In this document: positions 25,405 through 33,976 of the stretch, piece after piece
How the letters are laid out: every line of letters begins with the position of its first letter
How positions within the stretch are numbered: the stretch's first letter is position 1
DNA from: DASQPR01 sp963831705
Lineage (GTDB): Bacteria; Actinomycetota; Actinomycetes; Mycobacteriales; Micromonosporaceae
Direction of reading: 5' to 3'
Assembly (NCBI GenBank): GCA_963831705.1
Contig: CAWHRE010000005.1
Span: 124,001-188,000, forward strand
DNA length: 64,000 nucleotides
Position numbers and translations under genes: made by a program
Notes under the pieces: model-generated
Seen by the model: the letters and a program-made list of their open reading frames with translations, nothing else
Databases searched by the model: none
What the model was told of the DNA's origin: nothing

Positions 25405-26175
25405 ATGCGGATTGCCACGTGGAACGTCAACTCCGTCGCTTCGCGACTGCCACGGCTGCTGGAGTGGCTGACGCTCGCCCAGCCGGACGTACTCTGCCTG
25501 CAGGAGACGAAGACCGCGGAGTTCCCGGCCGCCGAGTGCGAGAAACTCGGATATGAGGTCGCCGCGCATGGCGACGGCCGCTGGAATGGCGTCGCGATCC
25601 TGTCGCGGATCGGCATCGCGGACGTGTCTCCGGGCTTCAACGGCCAGCCCGGATTCCCCGATCCCGAACCACGGGCGCTTGGCGCGACCTGCGGAGGCGT
25701 CCGGATCTGGTCGCTCTACGTGCCGAACGGCCGGACCATCGACGATCCGCACTACCAGTACAAGCTGGAGTGGCTGGCCCGTCTGCGTGACGCGCTCGTG
25801 CCGCAGATCGCGACCGGCACGCCGCTGGTGATCTGCGGCGACTTCAACGTCGCACCGACCGACGCCGACGTGTGGGATCCGGCCGCCTTCGTCGGTTCCA
25901 CCCACGTCACCGAGCCGGAGCGGACCGCGCTCGGCGCACTCCGAGACCTCGGGCTGACCGACGTTGTGCCGGAGCCGATGAAAGGCCCGAACCCGTTCAC
26001 GTACTGGGACTATCGCGCCGGCATGTTCCACAAGGACATGGGCATGCGGATCGATTTGTTCTACGCGACCAAGACGGTGGCGGACGGTGTCACGAAGGCG
26101 TACATCGACCGGGAGGCGCGCAAGGGCAAGCTGCCGTCGGACCATGCACCGGTGGTCGTGGACACGACGATTTAG
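25405..26175 (+). CDS. xthA: Exodeoxyribonuclease III / AP endonuclease
   Basis: DNA repair nuclease of the EEP family. The motifs are in order: I-A-T-W-N-V-N-S-V, C-L-Q-E-T-K-T, R-W-N-G-V-A-I-L-S, Y-V-P-N-G, C-G-D-F-N-V-A-P-T-D, D-L-F-Y-A-T and P-S-D-H-A-P-V. These provide the metal Glu, the catalytic Asp-Asn pair and the final Asp-His. ATG 25405 (256 residues) is favoured over GTG 25396 by upstream signals. It ends four bases before the convergent GyrI-like gene. Confidence 0.95.
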   Translation: MRIATWNVNSVASRLPRLLEWLTLAQPDVLCLQETKTAEFPAAECEKLGYEVAAHGDGRWNGVAILSRIGIADVSPGFNGQPGFPDPEPRALGATCGGVRIWSLYVPNGRTIDDPHYQYKLEWLARLRDALVPQIATGTPLVICGDFNVAPTDADVWDPAAFVGSTHVTEPERTALGALRDLGLTDVVPEPMKGPNPFTYWDYRAGMFHKDMGMRIDLFYATKTVADGVTKAYIDREARKGKLPSDHAPVVVDTTI

Positions 26176-26179
26176 CGAC

Positions 26180-26677
26180 TCAGTCGGCGAGACGGAACGC
26201 GAGCGTCGTGACCCAGTTCGACATGTCCGGCTCATCCGCCGGATCGGTCTCGTAGATCTCCAGCCGCGCACCCCAGACGTCGCCGACGTCGGTGGGCGAC
26301 ATGTCCCAGGTCAATGCCTGGTCCTCGCCCCACGCGAGCAGCTCGGCGGTGGCGGTCTCCAGACCTCTCGGATGACCCGTGTACGTCGCCGTCACGAACC
26401 GCCCGGCCGGAATGACACTTGCGCGTACGCGTTCGTCGCCCTCGGCCGGCTCGGCGATCGGGGCACCGACCTCGACCTCCATCGTGCCCGTCATATCGAT
26501 CACGTCGTACTTCCAGAACGGCGCGCCGGCCTGCCGAATACCGTGTTCCCGAAGCCACAGGCCGACCTCGGGATGCAACTGCGGCAGAACTTCGCCGATG
26601 TCCTGCATCGAGACGCGTTCGGTAATCGAGACGTACGGCTGGGCCGGGCGATCCGCGATCGAAGGTTCGGTGAGCAT
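26180..26677 (-). CDS. GyrI-like / AraC effector-binding domain protein
   Basis: A 165-residue stand-alone effector-binding domain. Typical points are the T-Y-T-G-H-P-R-G-L strand-helix turn, W-L-R-E-H-G near residue 41, and the C-terminal G-A-R-L-E-I-Y-E-T-D-P with the ligand-facing Glu. There is no DNA-binding part. Such proteins bind or hydrolyse small hydrophobic molecules; the ligand here is unknown. The start has TAGCGT six bases upstream (leaderless). Confidence 0.8.
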   Translation of the reverse strand: MLTEPSIADRPAQPYVSITERVSMQDIGEVLPQLHPEVGLWLREHGIRQAGAPFWKYDVIDMTGTMEVEVGAPIAEPAEGDERVRASVIPAGRFVTATYTGHPRGLETATAELLAWGEDQALTWDMSPTDVGDVWGARLEIYETDPADEPDMSNWVTTLAFRLAD

Positions 26678-26683
26678 AGAACC

Positions 26684-26689
26684 ACGCTA
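26684..26689 (-). promoter_or_regulatory. -10 box TAGCGT, leaderless promoter of the GyrI-like gene
   Basis: TAGCGT followed by six bases and the ATG at 26677. It diverges from the promoter of the response-regulator gene about 30 bp away. Confidence 0.45.
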
Positions 26690-26720
26690 AACGCCGGAGC
26701 CATGACACGCATCCGGTAGC

Positions 26721-26726
26721 TACGAT
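26721..26726 (+). promoter_or_regulatory. -10 box TACGAT before the small leader ORF and response regulator
   Basis: TACGAT is followed by seven bases and the GTG of a 15-codon open frame at 26734, the leaderless spacing seen elsewhere in this window. Confidence 0.4.
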
Positions 26727-26733
26727 CTAGTCC

Positions 26734-26781
26734 GTGCGTACCGAGTCAGCCGTGACCGCGAGCCCCCGGATCTCGTCATGA
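26734..26781 (+). CDS. Possible 15-residue leaderless small ORF upstream of the response regulator
   Basis: GTG at 26734 opens a 15-codon frame (V-R-T-E-S-A-V-T-A-S-P-R-I-S-S). Its TGA overlaps the ATG of the response regulator by four bases (ATGA). With a -10 box seven bases upstream, it looks like a leaderless small ORF that lets ribosomes re-initiate on the downstream gene, which has no ribosome site of its own. Small size makes the call tentative. Confidence 0.4.
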   Translation: MRTESAVTASPRISS

Positions 26782-27434
26782 CCGTACGCGTGATGGTCGT
26801 CGACGATCACCCGATGTGGCGGACGAGCATCGAGCGCGACCTGACCGAGGCCGGGTACGAGGTGGTCGCGACGGTTGGCGAGGGCGCCCAGGCGGTCCGG
26901 ATCGCACCGGCCTCCCGGCCGGACGTTGTCGTTCTGGACCTGCAACTACCTGACCTGTCCGGCGTCGATGTGATCCGCGGCCTGCTCGCCGCCGTCCCGA
27001 CCGTGAAGATCCTCGTGCTGTCGGCCAGCGGCGAGCAGCAGGATGTATTGAATGCTGTAACCGCGGGCGCCGCCGGGTACCTCGTGAAGTCCGCCAGCCA
27101 GACCGACTTCCTGGCCGCCGTTGCCGGAACGGCGGTCGGCGACGCCGTGTTCACGCCCGGCCTGGCCGGACTCGTGCTCGGCGAGTATCGGCGCTTGGCG
27201 TCGGTCGGTCCCGTCGTCGGCGGCACCCTCGCGCCTCGTCTGACCGACCGCGAGACCGAGGTGCTGCGACAGGTGGCCAAAGGGCTGTCGTACAAGCAGA
27301 TCGCCGAACGCCTCGTCCTGTCGCACCGTACCGTCCAGAATCACGTGCAGAACACGCTCCAGAAGCTGCAGCTCCACAACCGAGCCGAACTCGTCCGGTA
27401 CGCGATCGAGAGCGGCCTCGACGAGAAGACCTAG
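26778..27434 (+). CDS. Orphan LuxR/NarL-family response regulator
   Basis: Receiver domain with D-D-H near the start, the phospho-acceptor in V-V-V-L-D-L-Q-L-P-D and the Lys in L-V-K-S. The DNA-binding part begins L-T-D-R-E-T-E-V-L-R-Q-V and has Y-K-Q-I-A-E-R-L-V-L-S-H-R-T-V-Q-N-H-V. No histidine kinase is next to it. The start codon lacks a ribosome site and is overlapped by the end of a tiny upstream frame. It converges on, and overlaps by four bases, the hydrolase gene. Confidence 0.9.
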   Translation: MTVRVMVVDDHPMWRTSIERDLTEAGYEVVATVGEGAQAVRIAPASRPDVVVLDLQLPDLSGVDVIRGLLAAVPTVKILVLSASGEQQDVLNAVTAGAAGYLVKSASQTDFLAAVAGTAVGDAVFTPGLAGLVLGEYRRLASVGPVVGGTLAPRLTDRETEVLRQVAKGLSYKQIAERLVLSHRTVQNHVQNTLQKLQLHNRAELVRYAIESGLDEKT

Positions 27435-28243
27435 GCTCCGGCCGGCATCTCGGTCGCGAAGAACGCCACGACGTCGTCGATGAGGCCGGCCACGTCGCCG
27501 TACCCGGTGAAGCAGTGCCCGGCGCCCGGCACCGCCCGGTAGGTGCTCGACGTCCCGGCTTCCAGGAGCAGTTCGTGCAGCCGCTCGCTGTGCACCGCCG
27601 GGACCATGTCGTCCGCGTCGCCGTGCACGAGCAGGAACGGCGGCGCCGAAGGCGTGATGTTCGGGAACACGCTATTTCGCCGAACCGCGTCGGGCACCTC
27701 GGAGGCCGGCGCCCCGTACGTGATCAAGTCCCAAGGATCGTCGGCACCGCCACCGTCCCACATGTCCGTCGGCGTGTACCACCCGACGACCGCAGCGACG
27801 CGCGGATCGGTCAGCCCGGCCAGCACCGCCAAGCGAGCTCCGGCGGACTCGCCCCAGGTGCCGATCCGGCCGCCATCGATGCCGTACTCCTTGCCGTGCT
27901 CGGCGAGGAACGCGATCGCTGTCAGCATGTCGTCGATCGCGGCCGGCATCTTGGCCTCGCCCAGCAGCCGGTAGTCGACCGTCGCGCACGCGAAACCGGC
28001 CGCATTGAGGGCGGCGAAGTGGCTGCCTTGCACCATGTTCTCCGGCAGGTAGCGCCGGTCGCCGGACATGAACCCGCCGCCGTGCACGTAGATCACCACC
28101 GGTGGCAACACACCGTCGCGCGGCGCCGGAACGTGCAGGTCCAGCAGCAGCGGCCGGAAGCCCTCCAACTCGGCGTACACCACACCCTCGTAGTGAAGTG
28201 AGCCGGATGCGGTGACGTGCGGGACGATCGTCGGAAAGGCCAT
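27431..28243 (-). CDS. Alpha/beta hydrolase (BD-FAE/esterase-like)
   Basis: The oxyanion-hole motif is V-H-G-G-G-F, the nucleophile elbow is G-E-S-A-G (Ser in G-T-W-G-E-S-A-G-A), the acid lies in H-G-D-A-D-D-M-V-P and the final His in G-A-G-H-C-F. All are in normal order in a 270-residue protein. This group hydrolyses carboxylic esters; the substrate is not evident. The ATG is leaderless with TAGGCT seven bases upstream. Confidence 0.9.
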   Translation of the reverse strand: MAFPTIVPHVTASGSLHYEGVVYAELEGFRPLLLDLHVPAPRDGVLPPVVIYVHGGGFMSGDRRYLPENMVQGSHFAALNAAGFACATVDYRLLGEAKMPAAIDDMLTAIAFLAEHGKEYGIDGGRIGTWGESAGARLAVLAGLTDPRVAAVVGWYTPTDMWDGGGADDPWDLITYGAPASEVPDAVRRNSVFPNITPSAPPFLLVHGDADDMVPAVHSERLHELLLEAGTSSTYRAVPGAGHCFTGYGDVAGLIDDVVAFFATEMPAGA

Positions 28244-28250
28244 GCGCGCG

Positions 28251-28256
28251 AGCCTA
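28251..28256 (-). promoter_or_regulatory. -10 box TAGGCT, leaderless promoter of the hydrolase
   Basis: Seven bases separate TAGGCT from the ATG at 28243. Hexamer and spacing are identical to those of murI and mec. Confidence 0.5.
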
Positions 28257-28299
28257 CTGGCGCCCTCCGACGCTTCGCATGCCGCTTTCCGACCGGTCG

Positions 28300-29106
28300 C
28301 TATCCGTTGAGCAGTGAGTAGATGCTCGACGATGCCTTGACGGTCGACCCGGCGGCCGGCGCGACCGTCTTCGCTGCCGCACCGTAGTTCGAGAACACCA
28401 GGCCGAACTGCAGCGCCTTCGAGATCTTCGAGCCATTGACGGTGAACGTAAGCAGGCGCCCCTGGGCATCGAGCGTCGCGGTGAACGGCACAGCCTTCGC
28501 CTTGGCGCCGACCTTCGCGAGGTCGTCCAGGTCGGGTGACGACGTTCCACCGGTCTGGGTCAGGTCGATCGTGCCGGCGTAGTGCGTCCCGTCCATTCGG
28601 ATGACATTGGTGATGCCCTGGTCGAGTCCGGCGACGTCGAGCGGGTCGCTCAGATCGGCACTGTCCAGCGGCATCGCCACATTCTTGCCGATCTTCGACA
28701 TGTCGATCAGCATCCAGGTCTTCGGATTGAGGTGCAGCGACTTGTTCGCGATCCCGGCATCCATCTTCAGATAGACAGAGCCACCAGCGACAACCGTGTC
28801 CATCTTCAGCGTCTGCCCGGAGCCGATCGGCGTCGACATGTTGAGGAACGCGGCTCTCGCCGTCGCGTCCACCGATCCGCTCGCGGTGAGATCGCTGCCG
28901 GTGCCCTTGACGTTGTAGCTGGCGGTAGCGAGCTTCGCCACGCCGGCGGACAGCGCGTCGGCCGGCGCCACCGGAGTGCGCGAGGGCGACGCCGACACGA
29001 TCGGCGCCGACGACGATGCCTTTGTCTCGGTCTGACATGCGCTTACGGCGAGCGCGAGCACAACCAGCGCGCCGGCGCCGTACGCCTGCTTCAATCGGAT
29101 CTTCAC
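28300..29106 (-). CDS. Secreted lipoprotein, LppX/LprG-like beta-sandwich type
   Basis: The signal peptide ends in L-A-V-S-A-C, a lipobox with the lipidated Cys near residue 23, followed by a Ser/Thr/Pro linker. The mature part has alternating strands such as S-Y-N-V-K-G-T-G-S and the K-T-W-M-L-I-D-M-S segment. These recall the mycobacterial LppX/LprAFG family, which carries lipids across the envelope, though similarity is inferred from pattern only. GTG 29106 has GGAGGA directly upstream. Confidence 0.65.
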   Translation of the reverse strand: MKIRLKQAYGAGALVVLALAVSACQTETKASSSAPIVSASPSRTPVAPADALSAGVAKLATASYNVKGTGSDLTASGSVDATARAAFLNMSTPIGSGQTLKMDTVVAGGSVYLKMDAGIANKSLHLNPKTWMLIDMSKIGKNVAMPLDSADLSDPLDVAGLDQGITNVIRMDGTHYAGTIDLTQTGGTSSPDLDDLAKVGAKAKAVPFTATLDAQGRLLTFTVNGSKISKALQFGLVFSNYGAAAKTVAPAAGSTVKASSSIYSLLNG

Positions 29107-29226
29107 AATGTCCTCCGTACCAGGGGGTGAGCGCGGACGAATCATGCGCTCGCTCAGGCAGAAGTACCCAAAGTTATCCGATGATTGCGTACAGGGACGA
29201 AGTTGACCGTCATACCTGAGGGTGAT

Positions 29227-30126
29227 CTAGCCGACTCTGACGTCTGGGGCGTTCGCGAGCGCCGGTTCGGCAATGGCCGGGGACTTGCTCGTTCCCGATC
29301 TGATCCGGCGCCAGCCATAAGCCAGACCCGCTGCCAATCCCACCCGGGCCCATGCACACGCGACCAGCACCGCGACGCCGACGATCCCGTCCAGCCACCA
29401 GTGATTGCCGGTACTTACCACGACAAACACGGTGATCACGGCGTGCGCGACCGCGATCCAACGCCACCGGCTGTCGGTTACCCGAACGACGTACCAGGCG
29501 ACCAGCACGGCCCACGCCACGTGTACGGATGGCATCGCGGACAGCGAATCGGCCCCGAACCCGCCGTTGTAGACGGACTGCCCGTACTCCGAGGCGGTGT
29601 CGACGTACCCGGGCAGCAGGCGAGGCGGAGCGACCGGGACCAACTGGATCACGAGGCAGACGAGCGTCGTGAGCGCCATCGTGGTACGGATCGCGCGATA
29701 CCGGTCCCGGTGCCGGGTGAACAACCACAGCAGGAAGAGGAACAGCACGCCGAAGTGCATGGACGCGTAGTAGAGGTTCTCCGCCTGCACGATCCACGGG
29801 TGGCCGAGGACGAGATTCTGGACGCTTCGTTCGGAGGGCAGGCCGATGTCGTGTTCGAACCGTTCGATCCATGACGCACGGCGCATGGCGTCATCCGCAC
29901 CGAGGACCGAGATCGTGCCGGCTAGCTGCCAGATCGAGTAGAGCACCGCAATCACGAACGCCTCGAGCACGAACGATGACGCTTTGCGCAGCCTCGGCGC
30001 CGGTGCGAAACGCAAGCCCAGTCCGACCACCGCGAGAGCGCCGGCGACCTCGGACGATTGCTGCCACGACAGCGCCAGGTTTTGCACGATCACCACTATT
30101 CCATGCCGCGTTTGCTGGCCGTACAC
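29227..30126 (-). CDS. PAP2-superfamily membrane protein (inositolphosphotransferase/phosphatase-like)
   Basis: Six or so membrane helices surround the PAP2 active-site parts S-A-M-P-S-V-H-V-A-W-A and S-T-G-N-H-W-W-L-D, which supply the two catalytic histidines. This version resembles the Aur1/Ipt1-type PAP2 proteins of actinomycetes. The reaction is likely transfer or hydrolysis of a lipid phosphate at the outer membrane face. The GTG at 30126 is uncertain; later GTG codons are in frame. Confidence 0.75.
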   Translation of the reverse strand: MYGQQTRHGIVVIVQNLALSWQQSSEVAGALAVVGLGLRFAPAPRLRKASSFVLEAFVIAVLYSIWQLAGTISVLGADDAMRRASWIERFEHDIGLPSERSVQNLVLGHPWIVQAENLYYASMHFGVLFLFLLWLFTRHRDRYRAIRTTMALTTLVCLVIQLVPVAPPRLLPGYVDTASEYGQSVYNGGFGADSLSAMPSVHVAWAVLVAWYVVRVTDSRWRWIAVAHAVITVFVVVSTGNHWWLDGIVGVAVLVACAWARVGLAAGLAYGWRRIRSGTSKSPAIAEPALANAPDVRVG

Positions 30127-30138
30127 CCAGCTCAGAAC

Positions 30139-30181
30139 GCGAATCGGCCGCCCGACACGAGGTGTCGGACGGCCGATTCGC
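30139..30181 (-). terminator. Strong hairpin after the sugar ABC transporter operon
   Basis: Twenty-base arms (30139-30158 and 30162-30181) pair with one mismatch and a three-base loop. It stands seven bases beyond the stop of the last permease gene. There is no T run, as is common for actinomycete terminators. Confidence 0.75.
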
Positions 30182-30187
30182 GCAACG

Positions 30188-31087
30188 TCACCCCTTGATA
30201 CCGCCGGTGGTGAGACCGGACATGATGTTCCGCTGGAAGATCAGGAAGAACACGATCGTCGGGATCGCCGCCATCACCGCGGCCGCGATCACGATGTTCG
30301 GCGGCAGGTTGCCGGAGAACGCGTAGATGCCCACATTGATCGTGCTCTTGTTCGCGGCCGGCTCGACCAGCAGCGGCCAGAGGAAGTCCTTCCACACCGA
30401 CGTGATCGTGAAGATCGACACGACGCCGATGATCGGGCGCGACATCGGCAGGATGATCGACCACAGCTGCCGGAACGGTCCGGCACCGTCGATCGCGGCG
30501 GCCTGCATCAGGTCGTCCGGGATCGAGTCGAAGAACCGCTTCAGCACCAGGATGCTGAACGCGCTCGTGACGGCGGGCAGCCAGATCGCGAACGGAGAGT
30601 TCAGCATGTGCCAGTGGAAGATCGGCAGGTCGATCACGTTCACGTACTGCGGGATGATCAGCACGGTGGACGGGATCATCAGCGTTCCGAGCATCAGACC
30701 GAGGATGTACTTGCTGCCGGCGGGCTTCAACTTCGAGAACGCGAACGCGGCGGCGACGTCGAAGACCAACTGGAACGCCAAGGCGCCGAACGCATAGTAG
30801 ATCGTGTTCAGTAGCAGCTGACCGATGTTGAGCGCCGTCCATGCGTCCTTGTACGGGCCGATGCTCGGGTGGAGCGGGAACAGATCCGGCGGAACCGCCG
30901 CCATCTCGGTCGGCGTCTTCAGACCGCCGGTCACCATCCAGTAGAGCGGACCCAGGAACACGATCGAGAACAGCAGGACCACAACCGCGAGGACGATCCA
31001 GTACGTCCGCTTGCCCCCGGGCCGGTTCAGCCGCGATGGAGAAACCAGGGTACGGGTCGCTGATTCAAATGCCTTTTGCTTAGCCAT
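30188..31087 (-). CDS. Sugar ABC transporter permease (MalG/CUT1 type)
   Basis: Six membrane helices and the EAA loop D-D-L-M-Q-A-A-A-I-D-G-A-G-P-F-R-Q-L-W-S, which couples to the ATPase, are seen in a 299-residue protein. It partners the MalF-type permease 14 bases upstream. GAAGGG precedes the ATG. No ATPase gene is in the cluster, so the system probably shares a general MsiK-like ATPase encoded elsewhere, as is common for CUT1 importers in actinomycetes. Confidence 0.93.
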   Translation of the reverse strand: MAKQKAFESATRTLVSPSRLNRPGGKRTYWIVLAVVVLLFSIVFLGPLYWMVTGGLKTPTEMAAVPPDLFPLHPSIGPYKDAWTALNIGQLLLNTIYYAFGALAFQLVFDVAAAFAFSKLKPAGSKYILGLMLGTLMIPSTVLIIPQYVNVIDLPIFHWHMLNSPFAIWLPAVTSAFSILVLKRFFDSIPDDLMQAAAIDGAGPFRQLWSIILPMSRPIIGVVSIFTITSVWKDFLWPLLVEPAANKSTINVGIYAFSGNLPPNIVIAAAVMAAIPTIVFFLIFQRNIMSGLTTGGIKG

Positions 31088-31101
31088 TGTCCGTACCCTT
31101 C

Positions 31102-32067
31102 TTAATCCTGCTTGGGGGAAAGCCACTGGTAGATCGCGGCAAACACGATCAGTACGACCATCAACATCACGCCGAGTGCGGCACCACCGTTGAGGTCGCC
31201 GAACCGGAACGCGTGCTGATACATCAGATAGACCAGCGACGTAGCGGAGCCGTTCGGGCCTTCGCCACCGGCCAGGATGAACGGCTCGATAAACAGCTGC
31301 ATCGTGCCGATCACCTGGAGCAGGAACATCAACGACAGGATCATGCGGGTCTGCGGGATCGTCACGTGCCAGATCCGCTTGAAGATGTTGGCGCCATCGA
31401 GTTCGGACGCTTCGTAGAGCTCACCCGGGATGTCCTGCAGCGCGGCCAGGTAGATCAGCGTCGTGGCGCCCATGTTCAGCCACGTTGACGCGATGACCAG
31501 GGATGGGATGACCGCCGAGGTCGACTGAACCCACTGCGACGTCGGCAAGTGCAGGCTATGCAGGATGTAGTTGAAGATGCCGGAGTTGTCCGGGTAGTAC
31601 GCGACCTTGAAGAGGAACAGACCCGCGGTCGGCGGGAGCATGACCGGCAGATACACCAGGGCCCGAAGGTAACCCTGCGCATGCCGGAACTCGTTGATGA
31701 GGACCGCCAGGAAGAACGGGACCGCGTAGCCGATGACCAGTGCGAACAGCGTGAAGAGGCCGGTGGTCTCCCACGCCTGCTTGAACGACGGGTCGTGGAT
31801 GATGCGGATATAGTTCTTCCAACCCACCCAGTTCGTCACTGACGTGCCGGTGGTGAGGTCGAAGTGCTTGGCCTGGAAACTCATGATGAACTCGTGGACC
31901 ATCGGCCACCACGAGAACATCGCGAAGCAGACAGCCGCGCCGATGATGAATGCGTGGCCGGTCAGATGGTCGACCAGGCGACGCTTGCCACGTGGGCGGC
32001 GTTGCCCACCCGTACCCTTGGATCCGCTTGTTTTCGCGGGCGGTGCAAGGACGGTCGTCGCCGCCAT
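31102..32067 (-). CDS. Sugar ABC transporter permease (MalF/CUT1 type)
   Basis: A basic N-terminal tail with R-R-P-R-G-K-R-R is followed by six helices and the EAA loop G-E-L-Y-E-A-S-E-L-D-G-A-N-I-F-K-R-I-W. It forms the membrane channel with the MalG-type partner. The gap to the upstream binding-protein gene (93 bp) holds a strong hairpin, which may lower permease expression relative to the binding protein. Confidence 0.93.
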   Translation of the reverse strand: MAATTVLAPPAKTSGSKGTGGQRRPRGKRRLVDHLTGHAFIIGAAVCFAMFSWWPMVHEFIMSFQAKHFDLTTGTSVTNWVGWKNYIRIIHDPSFKQAWETTGLFTLFALVIGYAVPFFLAVLINEFRHAQGYLRALVYLPVMLPPTAGLFLFKVAYYPDNSGIFNYILHSLHLPTSQWVQSTSAVIPSLVIASTWLNMGATTLIYLAALQDIPGELYEASELDGANIFKRIWHVTIPQTRMILSLMFLLQVIGTMQLFIEPFILAGGEGPNGSATSLVYLMYQHAFRFGDLNGGAALGVMLMVVLIVFAAIYQWLSPKQD

Positions 32068-32116
32068 GTCGAACTCCCGGGAGGTTGGCCGTGAAAAATT
32101 CGAAGATCACAAACGC

Positions 32117-32154
32117 AGAGGTACGGGAGCCGGCGAACCGGCTCCCGTACCTCT
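32117..32154 (-). promoter_or_regulatory. Perfect 17-bp hairpin with a UUCG loop between binding-protein and permease genes
   Basis: agaggtacgggagccgg (32117-32133) pairs perfectly with 32138-32154. In the minus-strand transcript the loop is UUCG. There is no T run, so it probably stabilises the upstream mRNA or partly stops transcription. Confidence 0.75.
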
Positions 32155-32160
32155 CCTAAA

Positions 32161-33531
32161 TCAGGAACCCGTTCCGGCGAGGATCGTGTTCACCGAGGCC
32201 GACGCAGTGGCGAGAAGTGCCTGCGGGTCCGCGTTCGGCTGGGTCAGCACTGCCGACATGGCCTTGTCGAGAACCGCGTAGATCTCCTGCGCGTCCGGCG
32301 GCTCAACCACGATCGGGACCGGGTTGGCGACGAAGTCCTTGAACTGGTCGAGCGAGACGGTGGCGTTCGCCGTCTTTGCCTTGTCCAGAGCGGCCTGCAG
32401 CGGCGTGCCCTGGTTGAAGATGATCGGCTCGGGCAGACCAACGGCCTGGCCGTTCGCCTTCGCGAACGCGAAGTCGAACTGTCCCTGACCCGGGGTCAGG
32501 TCCTCGTAACGGAGCCACGCCAGGCCAGCCTTGATCTGGTCCGGGGTGTCGCCGGTCTTGAAGAAGTAACCGCTACCGCCACCGAGGGTGCCAACACCGT
32601 GTCCGGTCGCGCCCGGCATCGCCGTCATGGCCCAGTCCGAGGACTGACCCTTGAACGTCGCCTGGATCGTCGGGATGGTGTCCGGCGCGCCGATGAACAT
32701 GCCGACCTTGCCGGCACCGGCGTTGCCGAGGAGGTCGCCCCAGCCGAGAAGCTGCTTCGAACCCATCGAGTTGTCCGTGAAGCGCATGTTCTTGAGCTGG
32801 GTCAGAACCTGCACGCCCTCGGGCGAGTTGAACGCGGCGGTCTTGCCGTCGTCCGAAACCATCTTGCCGCCGAGCGAGTAGAGCTCAGCGGTGAAGTGCC
32901 AACCACCGGTGTTCTGCGCGCTGTAGTCCTCGTAGCCCGCGATGGTCGGGTCGAATGCCGTGATCTTCTTCGCGTCAGCGGCAACGTCCGCCCACGTGGT
33001 CGGCGGCGTGGTGATGCCGGCCGAAGCGAAGATCTTGGTGTTGTAGACGAGACCCATGGTGTAACCGGCGTAACCGACACCGTAGACCTTGCCGCCGACC
33101 GTGAACGGAGCCTTGACCAGGTCCGACATCTGCGACCACTCGGGGATCGACGAGACGTAGCTGGTGATGTCCATGGCCTGGCCCTGCTGCAGGACCTGGG
33201 ACGTGTCCGTCATGTATCCGTAGAACATGTTCGTCTCGGTGTTACCAGCGAGGCGAGCGGTGAAGTCCGGCGGGTTGTCGCACTGAGCGCCGACCGAGAC
33301 CGTGTCGATCGTGATCGTCGGGTTCAGCTTCTCGAACGCAGCGATGTCAGCGTTCCAGTGCGCCAGGTCGGCGCCCTTGTCAGCCGTCTTGGCCGGCGGG
33401 CAGTCGACCGTAATGGTGGTGTGGCCCGGCGCCGAGCTGTTGCCCTTGCTGCTGGAGCAGGCGGCAACGCTCAGGCCGACCGCAGCTACGAGCGCAAGCG
33501 CCGCAGCTTTCCGGTAGTGCCGAGTGGACAT
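32161..33531 (-). CDS. Sugar-binding lipoprotein of an ABC importer (CUT1)
   Basis: Signal peptide with lipobox V-A-A-C near residue 25, then a 430-residue extracellular solute-binding protein of family 1 type (H-W-N-A-D-I-A-A-F-E-K-L-N-P near the start of the mature domain, later W-A-M-T-A-M-P-G-A-T-G-H-G). It catches the oligosaccharide outside and hands it to the two permeases. GAAAGG lies before the ATG. Position next to LacI, GH87 and GH13 genes suggests alpha-linked gluco-oligosaccharides as ligand. Confidence 0.92.
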   Translation of the reverse strand: MSTRHYRKAAALALVAAVGLSVAACSSSKGNSSAPGHTTITVDCPPAKTADKGADLAHWNADIAAFEKLNPTITIDTVSVGAQCDNPPDFTARLAGNTETNMFYGYMTDTSQVLQQGQAMDITSYVSSIPEWSQMSDLVKAPFTVGGKVYGVGYAGYTMGLVYNTKIFASAGITTPPTTWADVAADAKKITAFDPTIAGYEDYSAQNTGGWHFTAELYSLGGKMVSDDGKTAAFNSPEGVQVLTQLKNMRFTDNSMGSKQLLGWGDLLGNAGAGKVGMFIGAPDTIPTIQATFKGQSSDWAMTAMPGATGHGVGTLGGGSGYFFKTGDTPDQIKAGLAWLRYEDLTPGQGQFDFAFAKANGQAVGLPEPIIFNQGTPLQAALDKAKTANATVSLDQFKDFVANPVPIVVEPPDAQEIYAVLDKAMSAVLTQPNADPQALLATASASVNTILAGTGS

Positions 33532-33976
33532 CTAGTCCATCCTTTCCCAAAGCGGGGGTGCTGACGCTGCGGTGACCTTCACCGCGGCGATGCCCTGTTA
33601 CAGAGTCTTAATTTCTTCGTAACTCCCGATCTGGGAGCGGCCAGATCCGGCGTGGGTTGGCCCACCGTAAGGTCGTCGACATCTTTTCCGCAAGATGTCG
33701 ACGACATTTGCAACAACACGGCTTTGTTACGACGGATGCCTGTTGAGCGCTCAGACCCTGCTCTTGCAGTTGCAGCCGTGACCAGTATGTTTACGGTATC
33801 CGACGTTCGGCCGAGGCTTACCTGGCTCTCGGGACGACCGCTTAGACGGTCAGTTTGTCGGTAAATCCCGGATGAAGATCCGCAATTACTTGCATTATAT
33901 AGGTCTAGTTCAATATTGTTCATTTCTTGCAAACTCGGCTTCGCTTCTTGCGACTCACCATGTAGGATCGGTGGTT
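33532..33976. promoter_or_regulatory. Divergent control region between the ABC operon and the LacI regulator
   Basis: No gene is seen in these 445 bp, which are clearly richer in A+T than their surroundings. They contain a 14-bp-arm palindrome (33672-33705) and several ttgca elements: cttgcag at 33763, tttgcaa at 33707, cttgca at 33889 and cttgcaa at 33926. cttgcag is known as an operator element of LacI-type sugar regulators in Streptomyces, so these are candidate sites for the adjacent regulator. Confidence 0.5.
33672..33705. promoter_or_regulatory. Palindrome gtcgtcgacatctt-N6-aagatgtcgacgac
   Basis: Perfect 14-base arms with a six-base centre, in the middle of the divergent control region. 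It could be an operator or a hairpin in the leader of the binding-protein mRNA. Confidence 0.6.
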
